From positions 1 through 57,301 of the forward strand of contig JAKAQB010000017.1 in NCBI GenBank assembly GCA_021811865.1: DNA of 57,301 nt, written 5' to 3'. Below, in pieces: positions 8,129 through 16,055 of the stretch. This DNA comes from Actinomycetes bacterium. Its GTDB lineage: Bacteria; Actinomycetota; Acidimicrobiia; Acidimicrobiales; Palsa-688. The notes under the pieces are model-generated. The model searched no databases, was not told where the DNA came from, and worked only from the letters and a program-made list of their open reading frames with translations. A program made the position numbers and the translations under genes. The number at the start of each line of letters is the position of its first letter. The first letter of the stretch is position 1.

Positions 8129-8962
8129 GTGTTCTCCCCGTTCATGACCAACGCTTGGGTCGCCGGCACGCTCGTCGCCGTCGTCGCCGGGGTCGTCGGC
8201 TTCTTCGTCGTGCTGCGCTCGTCGGCCTTCGCAGCCCACGCCATACCCAACGGTGCCTTTGCCGGGGCGGCCGGCGCGGCGCTGGCCGGCGTGGACACCC
8301 TCGTCGGTCTCGGCGTGTTCGCCGCCCTGGCCGCGCTCACCATCGCCGCCCTCGGCCACCGCGCCCGCCGAGACGTCGCCACCGCACTGACCCTCGTGCT
8401 CCTGCTGGCGCTCGGGGACGCCTTCTTGGCCCAGACGAGCGCGTACGCGAACGCTGTGTTCGCGCTGCTGTTCGGCCAGATCCTCGGTGTGGGCAGCGGG
8501 GACCTGCCGGTGGTGGCCGGGCTGGCCGGCGCCAGCGTCGTCGCCGCCGCGGTGCTGGCCCGGCCGCTGCTGCTCGCCTCCGCCGTCCCCGACATCGCCG
8601 AGGCCCGGGGCGTTCGCCTGGCGGCAATGGACCTCGCCTTCCTGCTGCTGCTGGCGCTGGCCACCGCTGTGGCCGTTCCGGTGGTCGGAGTCCTGCTGAT
8701 CTTCAGCCTACTGATCGGACCGCCGGCGGCGGCCCGGGCCGTCGTGCGCAGCCCGCTGCCCGCTGTGCTCCTCTCCGTGGCGCTGGCGGCCGTCACCGTG
8801 TGGGCCTCGATCGCCGCCTCCTACCTGACCAACTGGCCCGTCGGGTTCTTCGTCGGGGCGCTGAGCGCGGGTGTGTACGGGGCTGCCCGGCTGGCGGCGT
8901 GGGCGGCGGGGCGGGCGGGCCGGGCGGGCCGGGGGCGTGCTGCCGCCCGGGCCTGCCGGTAG
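8129..8962 (+). CDS. Zinc ABC transporter permease 2 (ZnuB-like)
   Basis: A 277-residue second ABC-3 permease, clearly paralogous to its upstream neighbour: it has RSSAFAAHAIPNGAFAGAAGA in place of the first loop and VPDIAEARGVRLAAMD as the coupling segment. The GTG at 8129 is chosen; an in-frame ATG at 8144 is close by, and the open frame upstream overlaps the first permease. The C-terminus is a run of Ala, Gly and Arg codons that reads into the first copy of a 45-bp tandem duplication, so the last residues may be a recent extension. Confidence 0.8.
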   Translation: MFSPFMTNAWVAGTLVAVVAGVVGFFVVLRSSAFAAHAIPNGAFAGAAGAALAGVDTLVGLGVFAALAALTIAALGHRARRDVATALTLVLLLALGDAFLAQTSAYANAVFALLFGQILGVGSGDLPVVAGLAGASVVAAAVLARPLLLASAVPDIAEARGVRLAAMDLAFLLLLALATAVAVPVVGVLLIFSLLIGPPAAARAVVRSPLPAVLLSVALAAVTVWASIAASYLTNWPVGFFVGALSAGVYGAARLAAWAAGRAGRAGRGRAAARACR

Positions 8963-9025
8963 AGTCCGCCTGGCCGGGCGCGTGCTGCCGCCCGGGCCTG
9001 CCGGTAGAGTCCGCCTGGCCGGGGG
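8936..9025 (+). repeat. 45-bp tandem duplication spanning a stop codon and a -10 element
   Basis: Two copies (8936-8980 and 8981-9025) differ at one visible position. The first contains the permease stop codon. Each copy contains TAGAGT (8960-8965 and 9005-9010), a plausible -10 hexamer for the downstream gene, so the promoter appears to have been duplicated with the unit. Confidence 0.8.
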
Positions 9026-9056
9026 CGCACGGTCCCCGCATGGGGAGGTGCCCGTC

Positions 9057-9623
9057 ATGGACGTGGAGACCATCGACCAGAGTTACGCGGAGTTGGAGCA
9101 GGAGAGCCAGCAAACGGTCCAGGCGATCAGCACCCTCGCCCAGAAGCTGCAGGTCGCCGGCGACGCCGGCGACGGCAACGCCCGCGGTTGGCTGCTCGAC
9201 CTCCGCGAGATCGCGGTCAGCCTCCGCGACGAGCAGACCAAGGTCGCCGGCCTGCTGCAGTCGCTCCACGACTTCACCGTCAACCACCTTGGCGGGCAGG
9301 ACCCGGCCTCGGCTCCTCCTTACCAGGCGCCGGCGCCCCAGCCGTCGTACCCGGCGCCCCAGCCGTCGTACCCGGCGCCCCAGCCGTCGTACCCGGCGCC
9401 CCAGCCGTCGTACCCGGCGCCCCAGCCGTCGTACCCGGCGCCCGGCGGCTATGGCCAGGGCGGCTTCGGGCAGGGCGGCTTCGCCCCGGGCGGCTTCGCC
9501 CCGGGCGGCTTCGCCCCGGGCGGGGGCATGCTCCAGCGGTTCCTCGGCGGCGGCTTCGGCCGGGCCATCGCCATGGGCGCCGGCTTCGGCATCGGCGACG
9601 ACATCATCAAGTCGATCTTCTGA
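9057..9623 (+). CDS. Low-complexity Pro/Tyr/Gly-rich protein of unknown function
   Basis: A 188-residue protein I do not recognise. Residues 1-80 are hydrophilic and probably helical (SYAELEQESQQTVQAISTLAQ...). Residues about 85-130 hold five or more copies of the heptapeptide QPSYPAP encoded by identical 21-bp repeats. Then come GGFxxGG repeats and a C-terminal GFGRAIAMGAGFGIGDDIIKSIF segment. That tail could be membrane-inserting or a glycine-zipper. A good ribosome-binding site, GGGGAGG, lies upstream of ATG 9057. There is no signal peptide. It follows the zinc importer but has its own duplicated -10 candidate. It may be a scaffold or membrane-remodelling protein, but that is a guess. Confidence 0.65.
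   Translation: MDVETIDQSYAELEQESQQTVQAISTLAQKLQVAGDAGDGNARGWLLDLREIAVSLRDEQTKVAGLLQSLHDFTVNHLGGQDPASAPPYQAPAPQPSYPAPQPSYPAPQPSYPAPQPSYPAPQPSYPAPGGYGQGGFGQGGFAPGGFAPGGFAPGGGMLQRFLGGGFGRAIAMGAGFGIGDDIIKSIF
9331..9443 (+). repeat. In-gene 21-bp direct repeats (five units plus a partial)
   Basis: Identical 21-bp units encode the QPSYPAP heptapeptide repeats. The DNA identity between copies suggests recent expansion by slippage or unequal recombination. Confidence 0.85.
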
Positions 9624-9979
9624 GACCGAGCTCGCCCCCTCCGGGCGCCCTCACGGATTCCCCACCTACCGGCACAGCGCCGTCACCTACGGCTTCCAAG
9701 GGTGACGGCGAGTGCGAAAGGGAACCAACCGCCCCTGGCCCGCCGAGCAGGGTTTGGGCACGGCCCGGCGACTTACCGCAACGGTGGTGGGAGGTGCCGG
9801 AGCAGGCGCGGTGCCACCGGCCGGCGTCGTGGGCACCGAGCCCGGCCTGTCCACGGCACCGCAGCCGCCTGTGAGCATCGTGCCCATGTAGACGACCGCG
9901 TTCGCGCTCGAGAGATCTCGCGGCCTGTGGTGATCCGGAAGGACCGGCAGGGTCGGCAATGGGGCCATCGCCATCGCGA

Positions 9980-10024
9980 TGTTTGGGCAGTTGACCGCGA
10001 TAATCGCGGTCAACTGCCCAAACA
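9980..10024. repeat. Perfect 45-bp palindrome in a 542-bp gene-free gap
   Basis: Arms of 22 nt (9980-10001 and 10003-10024) are exact reverse complements around a single A at 10002; the left arm begins TGTTTGGGCAGTTGACC. It lies between convergent genes. The rest of the 9624-10165 gap holds a short CGCTGCC microrepeat near 10069-10093 and no convincing gene. Possible roles are a bidirectional terminator, a dimeric protein site or a mobile-palindrome remnant. Confidence 0.75.
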
Positions 10025-10165
10025 ACGTGACGGAGCCCGCCTTCGGTTCCGCTCGGGCACTCCGCTGCCCGCTGCCCGCTGCCCGCTGGCCGGGCGGCAC
10101 CGGCTTGGCCGCACTCCTGGCGGCGAAGGACCGGCCCACGACTGGGCGGGGACAGGTGGGAGGGG

Positions 10166-12142
10166 CTACAGCTCGCTGGCGGCGACCAGGCCCTCGAGGA
10201 CGGCCTCCTCCACCGAACGCGGGGAGAGGCAGTCGCCGATGCCGACCGCCGGCGCCCCAGCGGCGCGCAGTTCGTCGAGCAGGGCATCCTCCGCGCTGTG
10301 GCCGCAGGCGACGACCGCTCCGGCGATGCCCTCCACCAGCACCGGGTCACCGGTGAGGACGTGCTGGAGGTAGACGGTGTCGTCGTCGATGCCGTAGGGG
10401 CGCACGAGCGGCACCACCTCGATGCCGGCCCGGTGCAGGGCGGCGAGCTGGGCGTCGCGGACGTACTGCTGGAGGCGGTCGGCGGCGTGGTAGCCGCGCG
10501 CCGCTAGGGTGACGCTGCGCCCGGCGGCGGCGAGCAGGCGGGCCACGCCCACCCCCACCCAGTCGCCGCGCCAGTCGACGACCACGATCCGCCCCCTGGG
10601 CGCCGCCTCCGGGGAGCGGATGACCTCCCACGCGTCGGCTACCCACGGCTCGCCCATCACCTCGAGCGCCGGCCGGTAGGGCTGCGCCCCGGTGGCGACG
10701 ACCACCACGTCGGGCGACTCGCCGGCCACGAAGGCGGCGTCGGCGCGGCAATGGAAGCTGACCTTCACCTCGGAGCGGACCACCTCCCGGTAGAGGTTGT
10801 CGGCCGCCCCGCCGAACTCGTCGCGCCCGGGAAGGCGCTGCGCCAGCAGCACCTGGCCGCCCGGGCGGCCCGAGGCCTCCACGAGATGGACTTGGTGACC
10901 GCGCTCGGCGGCGACCGACGCCGCCTTCATGCCCGCCGGCCCGGCGCCGACGACGAGCACCGAGCGGGGCTTCGCCGCCGGCGCCCGGCGGCCGTAGCGG
11001 CGTTCCCGGCCTGTCTCGGGCCGCTGTATGCAGGAGATCGGGTAGCCGGCGTGGAAGTGGCCGATGCAGGCCTGGTTGCAGGCGATGCAGGCCCGGATGT
11101 CTTCCAGGCGGCCCTCCGCCGCCCGCCTGGGCATCTCCGGGTCGGCGATCAGGGCGCGGGTCATCGCGCAGGCGTCGGCCTGGCCGCCGGCGAGGATGCG
11201 TTCTGCGTCCTGCGGCTGGTTGATCCGCCCGGCGACGATCACCGGGACTCCGACGGCTGCCTTGAGCCCGGCCGCCGCGGGCGCCACGTAGCCGTTGGCC
11301 ATGCCCATCTCCGGGACGATGTGGTCGGAGCCCCCGAGGGTGGCAGACGTGCCCGTCGTCACGTTGAGGTAGTCGACGAGGCCCTCCTCAGCGAGGGCCA
11401 CGGCGGCGGCGAAGGCGGCCTCTGCCGGCAGGCCCGACGGCTCGCGCTCGTCGAGGGAGATGCGCATGCCTACGACGGCGCCGGGACCGGCGGCGGCACG
11501 GCAGGCGGCCAGCACCTCGCGCACGAAGCGCAGGCGCCCCTCGTCGTCGCCGCCGTAGGCGTCGTCGCGGCGGTTGGTGCCGGGGTTGAGGAACTGGGCC
11601 GGTAGGTACCCGTGGCTCGCCACCACCTCGACGCCGTCGAGGCCGGCACGCACCAGCCGGCCGGCCGCTGTCCCGTAGCTGTCCACCAGCTCCTCCACCT
11701 CCGCCGGCCGCAGCGGGCGGGGCATCACCCGGAAGCGCTCGTTGGGGACGGCGGAGGGGGCGAGGGCGACCGGCATGGTGCCGTCGTCGGACTCCATGAT
11801 CTCCCGTCCGGGATGGAACAGCTGGCCTACCAGGACGGTGCCGTGCGGCTTGATGGCTTCGGCGAGCGCCCGGTAGCCGGGCAGGCACGTGTCGTCGTGG
11901 GCCATCAGGTTGTGGGCGGTGTAGTGCGCCGTCGGGTGCACGCCGGCGACCTGGACGATGATCAGCCCGGCGCCGCCGGCGGCCCTGGCCTCCTGGTAGG
12001 CGACAAGCTGGTCGGTGACCCTCCCGTCGTGCACCATCACGGTGTCGTGGCCGGAGGACACGATCCGGTTGGCCAGGGTCGCCGTGCGGATCGTGAGTGG
12101 GGAGAAGAGGTGCGGGAACCAGGTTGTGCCCTCGGCGACCAT
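10166..12142 (-). CDS. NADH:flavin oxidoreductase / 2,4-dienoyl-CoA reductase-like (Old Yellow Enzyme with FeS and FAD domains)
   Basis: A 658-residue multidomain oxidoreductase. Residues 1-350 form the FMN-binding TIM barrel of the Old Yellow Enzyme family (LFSPLTIRTATLANRIV...). Next is a cluster of four cysteines in the pattern Cx2Cx3Cx11C (CIACNQACIGHFH) for one [4Fe-4S]. The C-terminal half has the dinucleotide motif VVGAGPAGMKAA. This is the layout of FadH-type dienoyl-CoA reductases and of trimethylamine-dehydrogenase relatives. The substrate is not evident. ATG 12142 is supported by TAGCGT ending 6 nt upstream on the minus strand. The gene appears to be transcribed alone. Confidence 0.8.
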   Translation of the reverse strand: MVAEGTTWFPHLFSPLTIRTATLANRIVSSGHDTVMVHDGRVTDQLVAYQEARAAGGAGLIIVQVAGVHPTAHYTAHNLMAHDDTCLPGYRALAEAIKPHGTVLVGQLFHPGREIMESDDGTMPVALAPSAVPNERFRVMPRPLRPAEVEELVDSYGTAAGRLVRAGLDGVEVVASHGYLPAQFLNPGTNRRDDAYGGDDEGRLRFVREVLAACRAAAGPGAVVGMRISLDEREPSGLPAEAAFAAAVALAEEGLVDYLNVTTGTSATLGGSDHIVPEMGMANGYVAPAAAGLKAAVGVPVIVAGRINQPQDAERILAGGQADACAMTRALIADPEMPRRAAEGRLEDIRACIACNQACIGHFHAGYPISCIQRPETGRERRYGRRAPAAKPRSVLVVGAGPAGMKAASVAAERGHQVHLVEASGRPGGQVLLAQRLPGRDEFGGAADNLYREVVRSEVKVSFHCRADAAFVAGESPDVVVVATGAQPYRPALEVMGEPWVADAWEVIRSPEAAPRGRIVVVDWRGDWVGVGVARLLAAAGRSVTLAARGYHAADRLQQYVRDAQLAALHRAGIEVVPLVRPYGIDDDTVYLQHVLTGDPVLVEGIAGAVVACGHSAEDALLDELRAAGAPAVGIGDCLSPRSVEEAVLEGLVAASEL

Positions 12143-12154
12143 GGCCGGACGCTA
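12143..12154 (-). promoter_or_regulatory. Predicted -10 element, leaderless start of the OYE gene
   Basis: On the minus strand TAGCGT (12154-12149) is followed by 6 nt and the ATG at 12142. Confidence 0.5.
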
Positions 12155-12210
12155 CTCCCTGCGGCGCCGCCGGCCGGTTCCTCCGGCGCCGCCGGCCGGG
12201 CCCTCGAGCG

Positions 12211-13494
12211 CTACCCGCGCTCCAGCCGCCAGCGCAGTGTCGGTCCCCGGAAGCCCTGCACGGCCGTCACCGGCACGGTCACGGTGCCCGTCGGCATGAC
12301 CACCGAGACCGACGCGACCTGCTGGCCGGCCTGCAGGCTGCGCAGCGGGGCGGATGCCGACCCGTCGAGGTGGACCGTGGCGGCGAGGTGGTCGCCGGGC
12401 CGGACCCATGCCTGAACGGCGCGAGTGGTGACGGCCGTTGCCGACGCCCCCCACGCCGTGCGGAAGCGCAGCACGGGCTGTCCGGCGGGGAGCACCGTAA
12501 CCTTCTCGAGGCCGGTGGGCGCGGCGACGGCGAGGCCCTTGGCGACGGCGAGGACGTGGGGCAGCGGCTGGCGTCCCTGCTGTCCGAGAATGGCGCCGAT
12601 GACGAGCACGCGCCGGCCGTGCACGCTGCGGTGCGCCGCGAAGAGGAAGTCGCCGCCGGCGGCGATGGTCGAGCCGGTCTTGATGCCGACGATGCCGTCG
12701 TGGCCGAGGTCGTAGTCGTAGTTGTAGACGGTGCCTGCCAGGGGCAGGGTGACCTGGGGCATGGCGACGATGGCCCGCAGCAGCGGCTGGGCCATCACCA
12801 CCCTCGCCAGGCGGATCAGGTCAGCCGCCGAGCCGACGCTGCCGGCGGAGAGGCCCGAGGCGTCGGCGAGGTGGGTGTGGTGCAGGCCGAGGCGGGCGGC
12901 CTCGGCGTTCATGGCGGCCACGAAGGCTGGCATGGTGCCGCTCGTCCACGTGGCGAGCAGCTGTGCGACGTTGTCGGCGGAGGGGATGAGCAGTGCCTCG
13001 AGGGCCTGCAGCTCGCTCAGCTGCTCGCCGGCGTGCAGCGGGATGAGGGAGTCGTGGGCGGCGAGCTGGCTCGGGTAGGCGGCTGCCAGGCTGGCGGGCA
13101 CGCTCATCGCCGGGCCGGACTGGCCGAGGGAGAGCGGGTGGTGGCGCAGCACTACCAGGGCCGTCACGAGCTTGGTGATGCTCGCCAGCGGGAGGGGCAG
13201 GTCGGGCCGAACGCTCGCCACTGTTCCGACCCCTTGCACCGTGACGACCGTCGCCCCGCTGGCGGGCACCGGCAGGCGCGGGGGTACCCCGGGGATGCTG
13301 AGGTTGCGGTCGAGCACGACGGTGACGGTCGCTGCAGGCGTGGCCCGGTTGAGCTGCACCCCGGCGAAGGCGCCGGCGGCAGCGACGAGCACCACCACGA
13401 CCACGAGCGCCACGAGCAGGATCCGGCGACCGAGGCTCCGGCGCTCGTAGGGGGACGGGATGTGCTTCCGGTGGGTGCCGTGGGATCTCCTCAT
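12211..13494 (-). CDS. D-alanyl-D-alanine carboxypeptidase (peptidase S11, DacB/PBP5-like)
   Basis: A 427-residue secreted or membrane-anchored penicillin-binding protein that trims peptidoglycan stem peptides. All three active-site motifs are visible: SITK (SxxK), SADN (SxN) and KTGS. A cytoplasmic basic segment and one strong hydrophobic helix (ILLVALVVVVVLVAAAGAFAG) near residue 35 act as an uncleaved anchor. The start is taken at ATG 13494. The open frame continues upstream to 13599, but the added residues look unrelated. AAGGA lies about 10 nt upstream as a weak ribosome-binding site. The 292-bp gap upstream shows no gene. Confidence 0.83.
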   Translation of the reverse strand: MRRSHGTHRKHIPSPYERRSLGRRILLVALVVVVVLVAAAGAFAGVQLNRATPAATVTVVLDRNLSIPGVPPRLPVPASGATVVTVQGVGTVASVRPDLPLPLASITKLVTALVVLRHHPLSLGQSGPAMSVPASLAAAYPSQLAAHDSLIPLHAGEQLSELQALEALLIPSADNVAQLLATWTSGTMPAFVAAMNAEAARLGLHHTHLADASGLSAGSVGSAADLIRLARVVMAQPLLRAIVAMPQVTLPLAGTVYNYDYDLGHDGIVGIKTGSTIAAGGDFLFAAHRSVHGRRVLVIGAILGQQGRQPLPHVLAVAKGLAVAAPTGLEKVTVLPAGQPVLRFRTAWGASATAVTTRAVQAWVRPGDHLAATVHLDGSASAPLRSLQAGQQVASVSVVMPTGTVTVPVTAVQGFRGPTLRWRLERG

Positions 13495-13786
13495 GCAGCG
13501 GACATCCTTGGTGATGGCGATGCCGGGGTGGTGGCAGGGCGAAGTTGACTCCCGTAGCGTCTGGGGTCGCACCGAGGGGAAGGGCGCTGCCGGGCTCATC
13601 TTCTACCGGGCCCGGCCACCATCGCCTACACCGACATCGACCAGCCTTGACGACCGGTCCCTCTTCATAGAGAGCCCAAGGGGGATGTGGGCGACGCTCC
13701 AGGCGCTTCGGACGGTGATGTGAGGTGACGGCCCAGGGCTCACCGGCCTGACAGTGACTGCATCGGCGGTATCGAGCAGGGGGTGG

Positions 13787-14545
13787 TCAGGCGAGGCGAT
13801 CGGGCCGGAGTTGCGTCCCGGCTGGCCATTGGGCGACCAGCGAGTAGCGGTCGCCCCGGATCAGGCTGTTGCGCCATTCGATGGGCGTGTCTCCGACGAG
13901 GGCCAGCCGTTCGATCGAGAAGGCTGCCGTCCTGGGTGGCAGCCGCAGCAGCCTCCGTTCGGTCGGGTCGGGTATGACCGGCCTGATGCGCTCCCAGCCA
14001 CCGGTGATGCGCAGCGAACAGTGGCTGGCGAGGAGCTCGTAGAGCCCCCCAGAGGTGAGGTCGGCTTCGAGCAGCCCACCGGCCTGGCTTGCCGGCAGCC
14101 ACGACCGGTCCCGGGCGAAGGGCTCGGCGCCCGCAAAGCGGAGCCGCTCGATGAGCACGACCTCGGCAGTGGTGTCGACGCCGAGCTGCGCAGCGACTTC
14201 GGCTGTGACGGGACGACGCTCGGCCGCGAGCACCTCGCTTCGTTCCTCGATCCCCCTGGCTCGCACCGTCGAGGCCAGGCTGTAGAGGGAGTGGAGGGGC
14301 TGTTCGAGGATCGTCGGAGGGGTGAGCGATGATCCGCGGCCTCTCTGGCGGACGACCAGCCCCTCGGCGGCGAGGTGGCGAACAGCTTCTCGCACGGTCT
14401 GGCGGCTGACCTCGTAGTACCCGGTCAGCTCCTCGTCGGTCGGGAAGTGCTGCTCGAACTCCCCGCCGAGCAGGCGGCGGCGAAGGTCATCGACGATCTG
14501 CGCCCAAAGGGGAAGCGGGTTGGACCGGTCAACCGTGGCCGGCAC
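13787..14545 (-). CDS. GntR-family transcriptional regulator (HutC/UTRA type)
   Basis: A 252-residue regulator. The N-terminal winged helix reads IVDDLRRRLLGGEF...LPTDEEL-like (here FPTDEEL) followed by YYEVSRQTVREAVRHLAAEGLVVRQRGRGS, the canonical GntR signature. The C-terminal half fits a UTRA ligand-binding domain. It starts with GTG 3 nt after the DUF1634 gene, so it is the last gene of the tauE - DUF1634 - gntR operon and probably autoregulates it. The inducer is unknown; a sulfur compound or organic anion carried by the exporter would be consistent. Confidence 0.83.
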   Translation of the reverse strand: MPATVDRSNPLPLWAQIVDDLRRRLLGGEFEQHFPTDEELTGYYEVSRQTVREAVRHLAAEGLVVRQRGRGSSLTPPTILEQPLHSLYSLASTVRARGIEERSEVLAAERRPVTAEVAAQLGVDTTAEVVLIERLRFAGAEPFARDRSWLPASQAGGLLEADLTSGGLYELLASHCSLRITGGWERIRPVIPDPTERRLLRLPPRTAAFSIERLALVGDTPIEWRNSLIRGDRYSLVAQWPAGTQLRPDRLA

Positions 14546-14548
14546 CGC

Positions 14549-15067
14549 TCACACTCCGGCGAGGAAGAACGAGCCGACGAGGACGGCGAGGACGTAGAGG
14601 GTGACGAGGGCCATGGGGGGGTCCTTTTCGTAGAGGAAGGACAGTACGCCGACCGCCACCCGTAGCACGGGGGTGAGGATCAAGACCAGGACGCCGAGCA
14701 CGACGATCCCCCGTCCGTCCCCTTGGGCGATCGAGTGCCCGAGCGAGGCGAACGAGTGCGGGAACGGCGTCGACTTCGACGTGAGCTCTCTGTAGGAGAA
14801 GTGTCCACGGATCGGCAGGTAGGCGCCGTGGTGGGCGAACATCAGCCCGAGCCCGGCAGCTGTGACGAGCACGCTCACGACGACGCCGATCCGCAGCACC
14901 AGGCTGATCGCCAGCTCGACCTTGCGCACCTTCTCCGCCATGAGCGCCGCCTCTGCGGGGCTGAGGTGGCGGTGACGGCCCGAACCGCCAAGACCCTCCA
15001 GAGCTGGATCCGGCGCCTCGGAGACGGGTGGCTGGGGAGTGCCGGTGGGTCCGCTCATTTCAGTCAC
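14549..15067 (-). CDS. DUF1634-type membrane protein
   Basis: A 172-residue protein with a hydrophilic, Pro-rich first 45 residues and three hydrophobic helices (LVLRIGVVVSVLVTAAGLGLMF, GIVVLGVLVLILTPVLRVAVG, MALVTLYVLAVLVGSFFLAGV). The pattern and the helix-2 motif LTPVLRVAVG fit DUF1634. Members of that family commonly sit beside TauE/SafE exporters, as here. It starts with GTG overlapping the tauE stop by 4 bp (GTGA). It is probably an accessory subunit of the exporter. Confidence 0.75.
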   Translation of the reverse strand: MTEMSGPTGTPQPPVSEAPDPALEGLGGSGRHRHLSPAEAALMAEKVRKVELAISLVLRIGVVVSVLVTAAGLGLMFAHHGAYLPIRGHFSYRELTSKSTPFPHSFASLGHSIAQGDGRGIVVLGVLVLILTPVLRVAVGVLSFLYEKDPPMALVTLYVLAVLVGSFFLAGV

Positions 15068-15903
15068 GGGAAGATCCCCTTCTGGAGCATCTCGAGGGAG
15101 ATGACGACGAGAACGACGACGAAGACCAGCCGGACCGTCTTGCTCGTGACCCGACCCAGGATCCGGGCGCCGAAGGTCGCCCCGAGGAGCACGCCGGCGA
15201 CCACCGGGGCAGCGATGATGGGGTCGATCTGGCCCCGGATGAAGTAGACGCCGGCGCTCGCGGCGGCGGTCACCCCGATCATGAAGTTGCTGGTGGCCGA
15301 GGACACCTTCATCGGCAGGTGCATGGCGCTGTCCATGGCCGGCACCTTCAGCGCACCCGAGCCGATCCCGAGCAGCGCGCTCACCAGTCCGGCGACGTAC
15401 ATGAGGCCGAGGCCGGGCTTGGTGCCGACGACCTTGTAGGGGATCTCCCGCTTCTCGGCCTGGTCGTAGTAGGAGCCGTGGAGGTTGAAGTAGTTGGCGA
15501 TCCGATCGTTCGACACGGTGAGCGGGGCGTCGGCGTGCCGGCGCCGGAAGGTGGCGAACGACGAGTAGCCGAGGACGAGCCCGAAGAAGACGAACAAGAA
15601 CCGGGTCGGCAAGAGGGTTGTGAGGTACGCCCCGCTCACCGCCCCCGTCGTCGTGGCGATCTCGAGGAACATCCCGGCCCGCAGGTTGGTCATCCGTTCC
15701 CGCACGTAGGCGGCCGCCGCCCCGCTCGAGGTGGCGATCACCGAGACGATGCTCGCCCCGATGGCCAGGCGGATGTCCACGTGGTACAGCAGCGTGAGGA
15801 CGGGAACGATCACGACACCCCCGCCCAAGCCGATGAGCGACCCGAGGACGCCAGCTACGACCGAGATCAGCGCCAGGGAGACCACGAAGTCGAGCGGTGT
15901 CAT
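15064..15903 (-). CDS. TauE/SafE family anion exporter
   Basis: A 279-residue membrane permease of the sulfite exporter TauE/SafE family, with about eight transmembrane helices. The two homologous halves begin GSLIGLGGGVVIVPVL and SALLGIGSGALKVPAMD, the family's internal repeat signature. It probably exports sulfite, sulfoacetate or another organosulfonate. A longer open frame runs to 16011, but ATG 15903 has a full promoter directly upstream: TTGAAC, 17 bp, TACAAT, 6 nt, ATG. Confidence 0.83.
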   Translation of the reverse strand: MTPLDFVVSLALISVVAGVLGSLIGLGGGVVIVPVLTLLYHVDIRLAIGASIVSVIATSSGAAAAYVRERMTNLRAGMFLEIATTTGAVSGAYLTTLLPTRFLFVFFGLVLGYSSFATFRRRHADAPLTVSNDRIANYFNLHGSYYDQAEKREIPYKVVGTKPGLGLMYVAGLVSALLGIGSGALKVPAMDSAMHLPMKVSSATSNFMIGVTAAASAGVYFIRGQIDPIIAAPVVAGVLLGATFGARILGRVTSKTVRLVFVVVLVVISLEMLQKGIFP

Positions 15904-15938
15904 GGTCCTATTGTACGCACACCATTGCATTCGTTCAA
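15904..15938 (-). promoter_or_regulatory. tauE operon promoter, near-consensus and leaderless
   Basis: On the minus strand: -35 TTGAAC (15938-15933), 17-bp spacer, -10 TACAAT (15915-15910), 6 nt, then ATG. This is the best-formed promoter in the window and anchors the leaderless reading of the others. Confidence 0.7.
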
Positions 15939-16021
15939 CTCGGCCGCCAGGGTCGAGGAGGCCACGGGTGGAGCGAGGACCCGGCCGGCGGTCGAGGCGG
16001 AGCTGCGCCACGGCGCCTCGG

Positions 16022-16055
16022 TATGCTTCGGCTCCTCCCGAGGGAGGAGACCCGC
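16022..16055 (+). promoter_or_regulatory. Promoter and RBS-sequestering hairpin of a dienelactone hydrolase gene
   Basis: TATGCT (16022-16027) is a good -10. The predicted transcript starts near 16034 and almost at once forms CTCCTCCC (16032-16039) pairing with GGGAGGAG (16042-16049). The 3' arm is the Shine-Dalgarno sequence of the ATG at 16056, so the ribosome site would be closed in the folded leader. Confidence 0.4.

Noticed and set aside
9331..9443. CRISPR-like array from the 21-bp repeats
   Set aside because: The repeats have no unique spacers and encode an in-frame heptapeptide.
13501..13507. A fourth micro-ORF (MSAA) with ATGA overlap at the carboxypeptidase start
   Set aside because: No -10 hexamer at the right spacing, and an AAGGA sequence already serves as an RBS. 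Four codons can arise by chance.
12097..13548. Long plus-strand open frame opposite the carboxypeptidase gene
   Set aside because: It is the antisense shadow of the S11 carboxypeptidase, which has SxxK, SxN and KTG motifs. The shadow has no motif and typical antisense composition.
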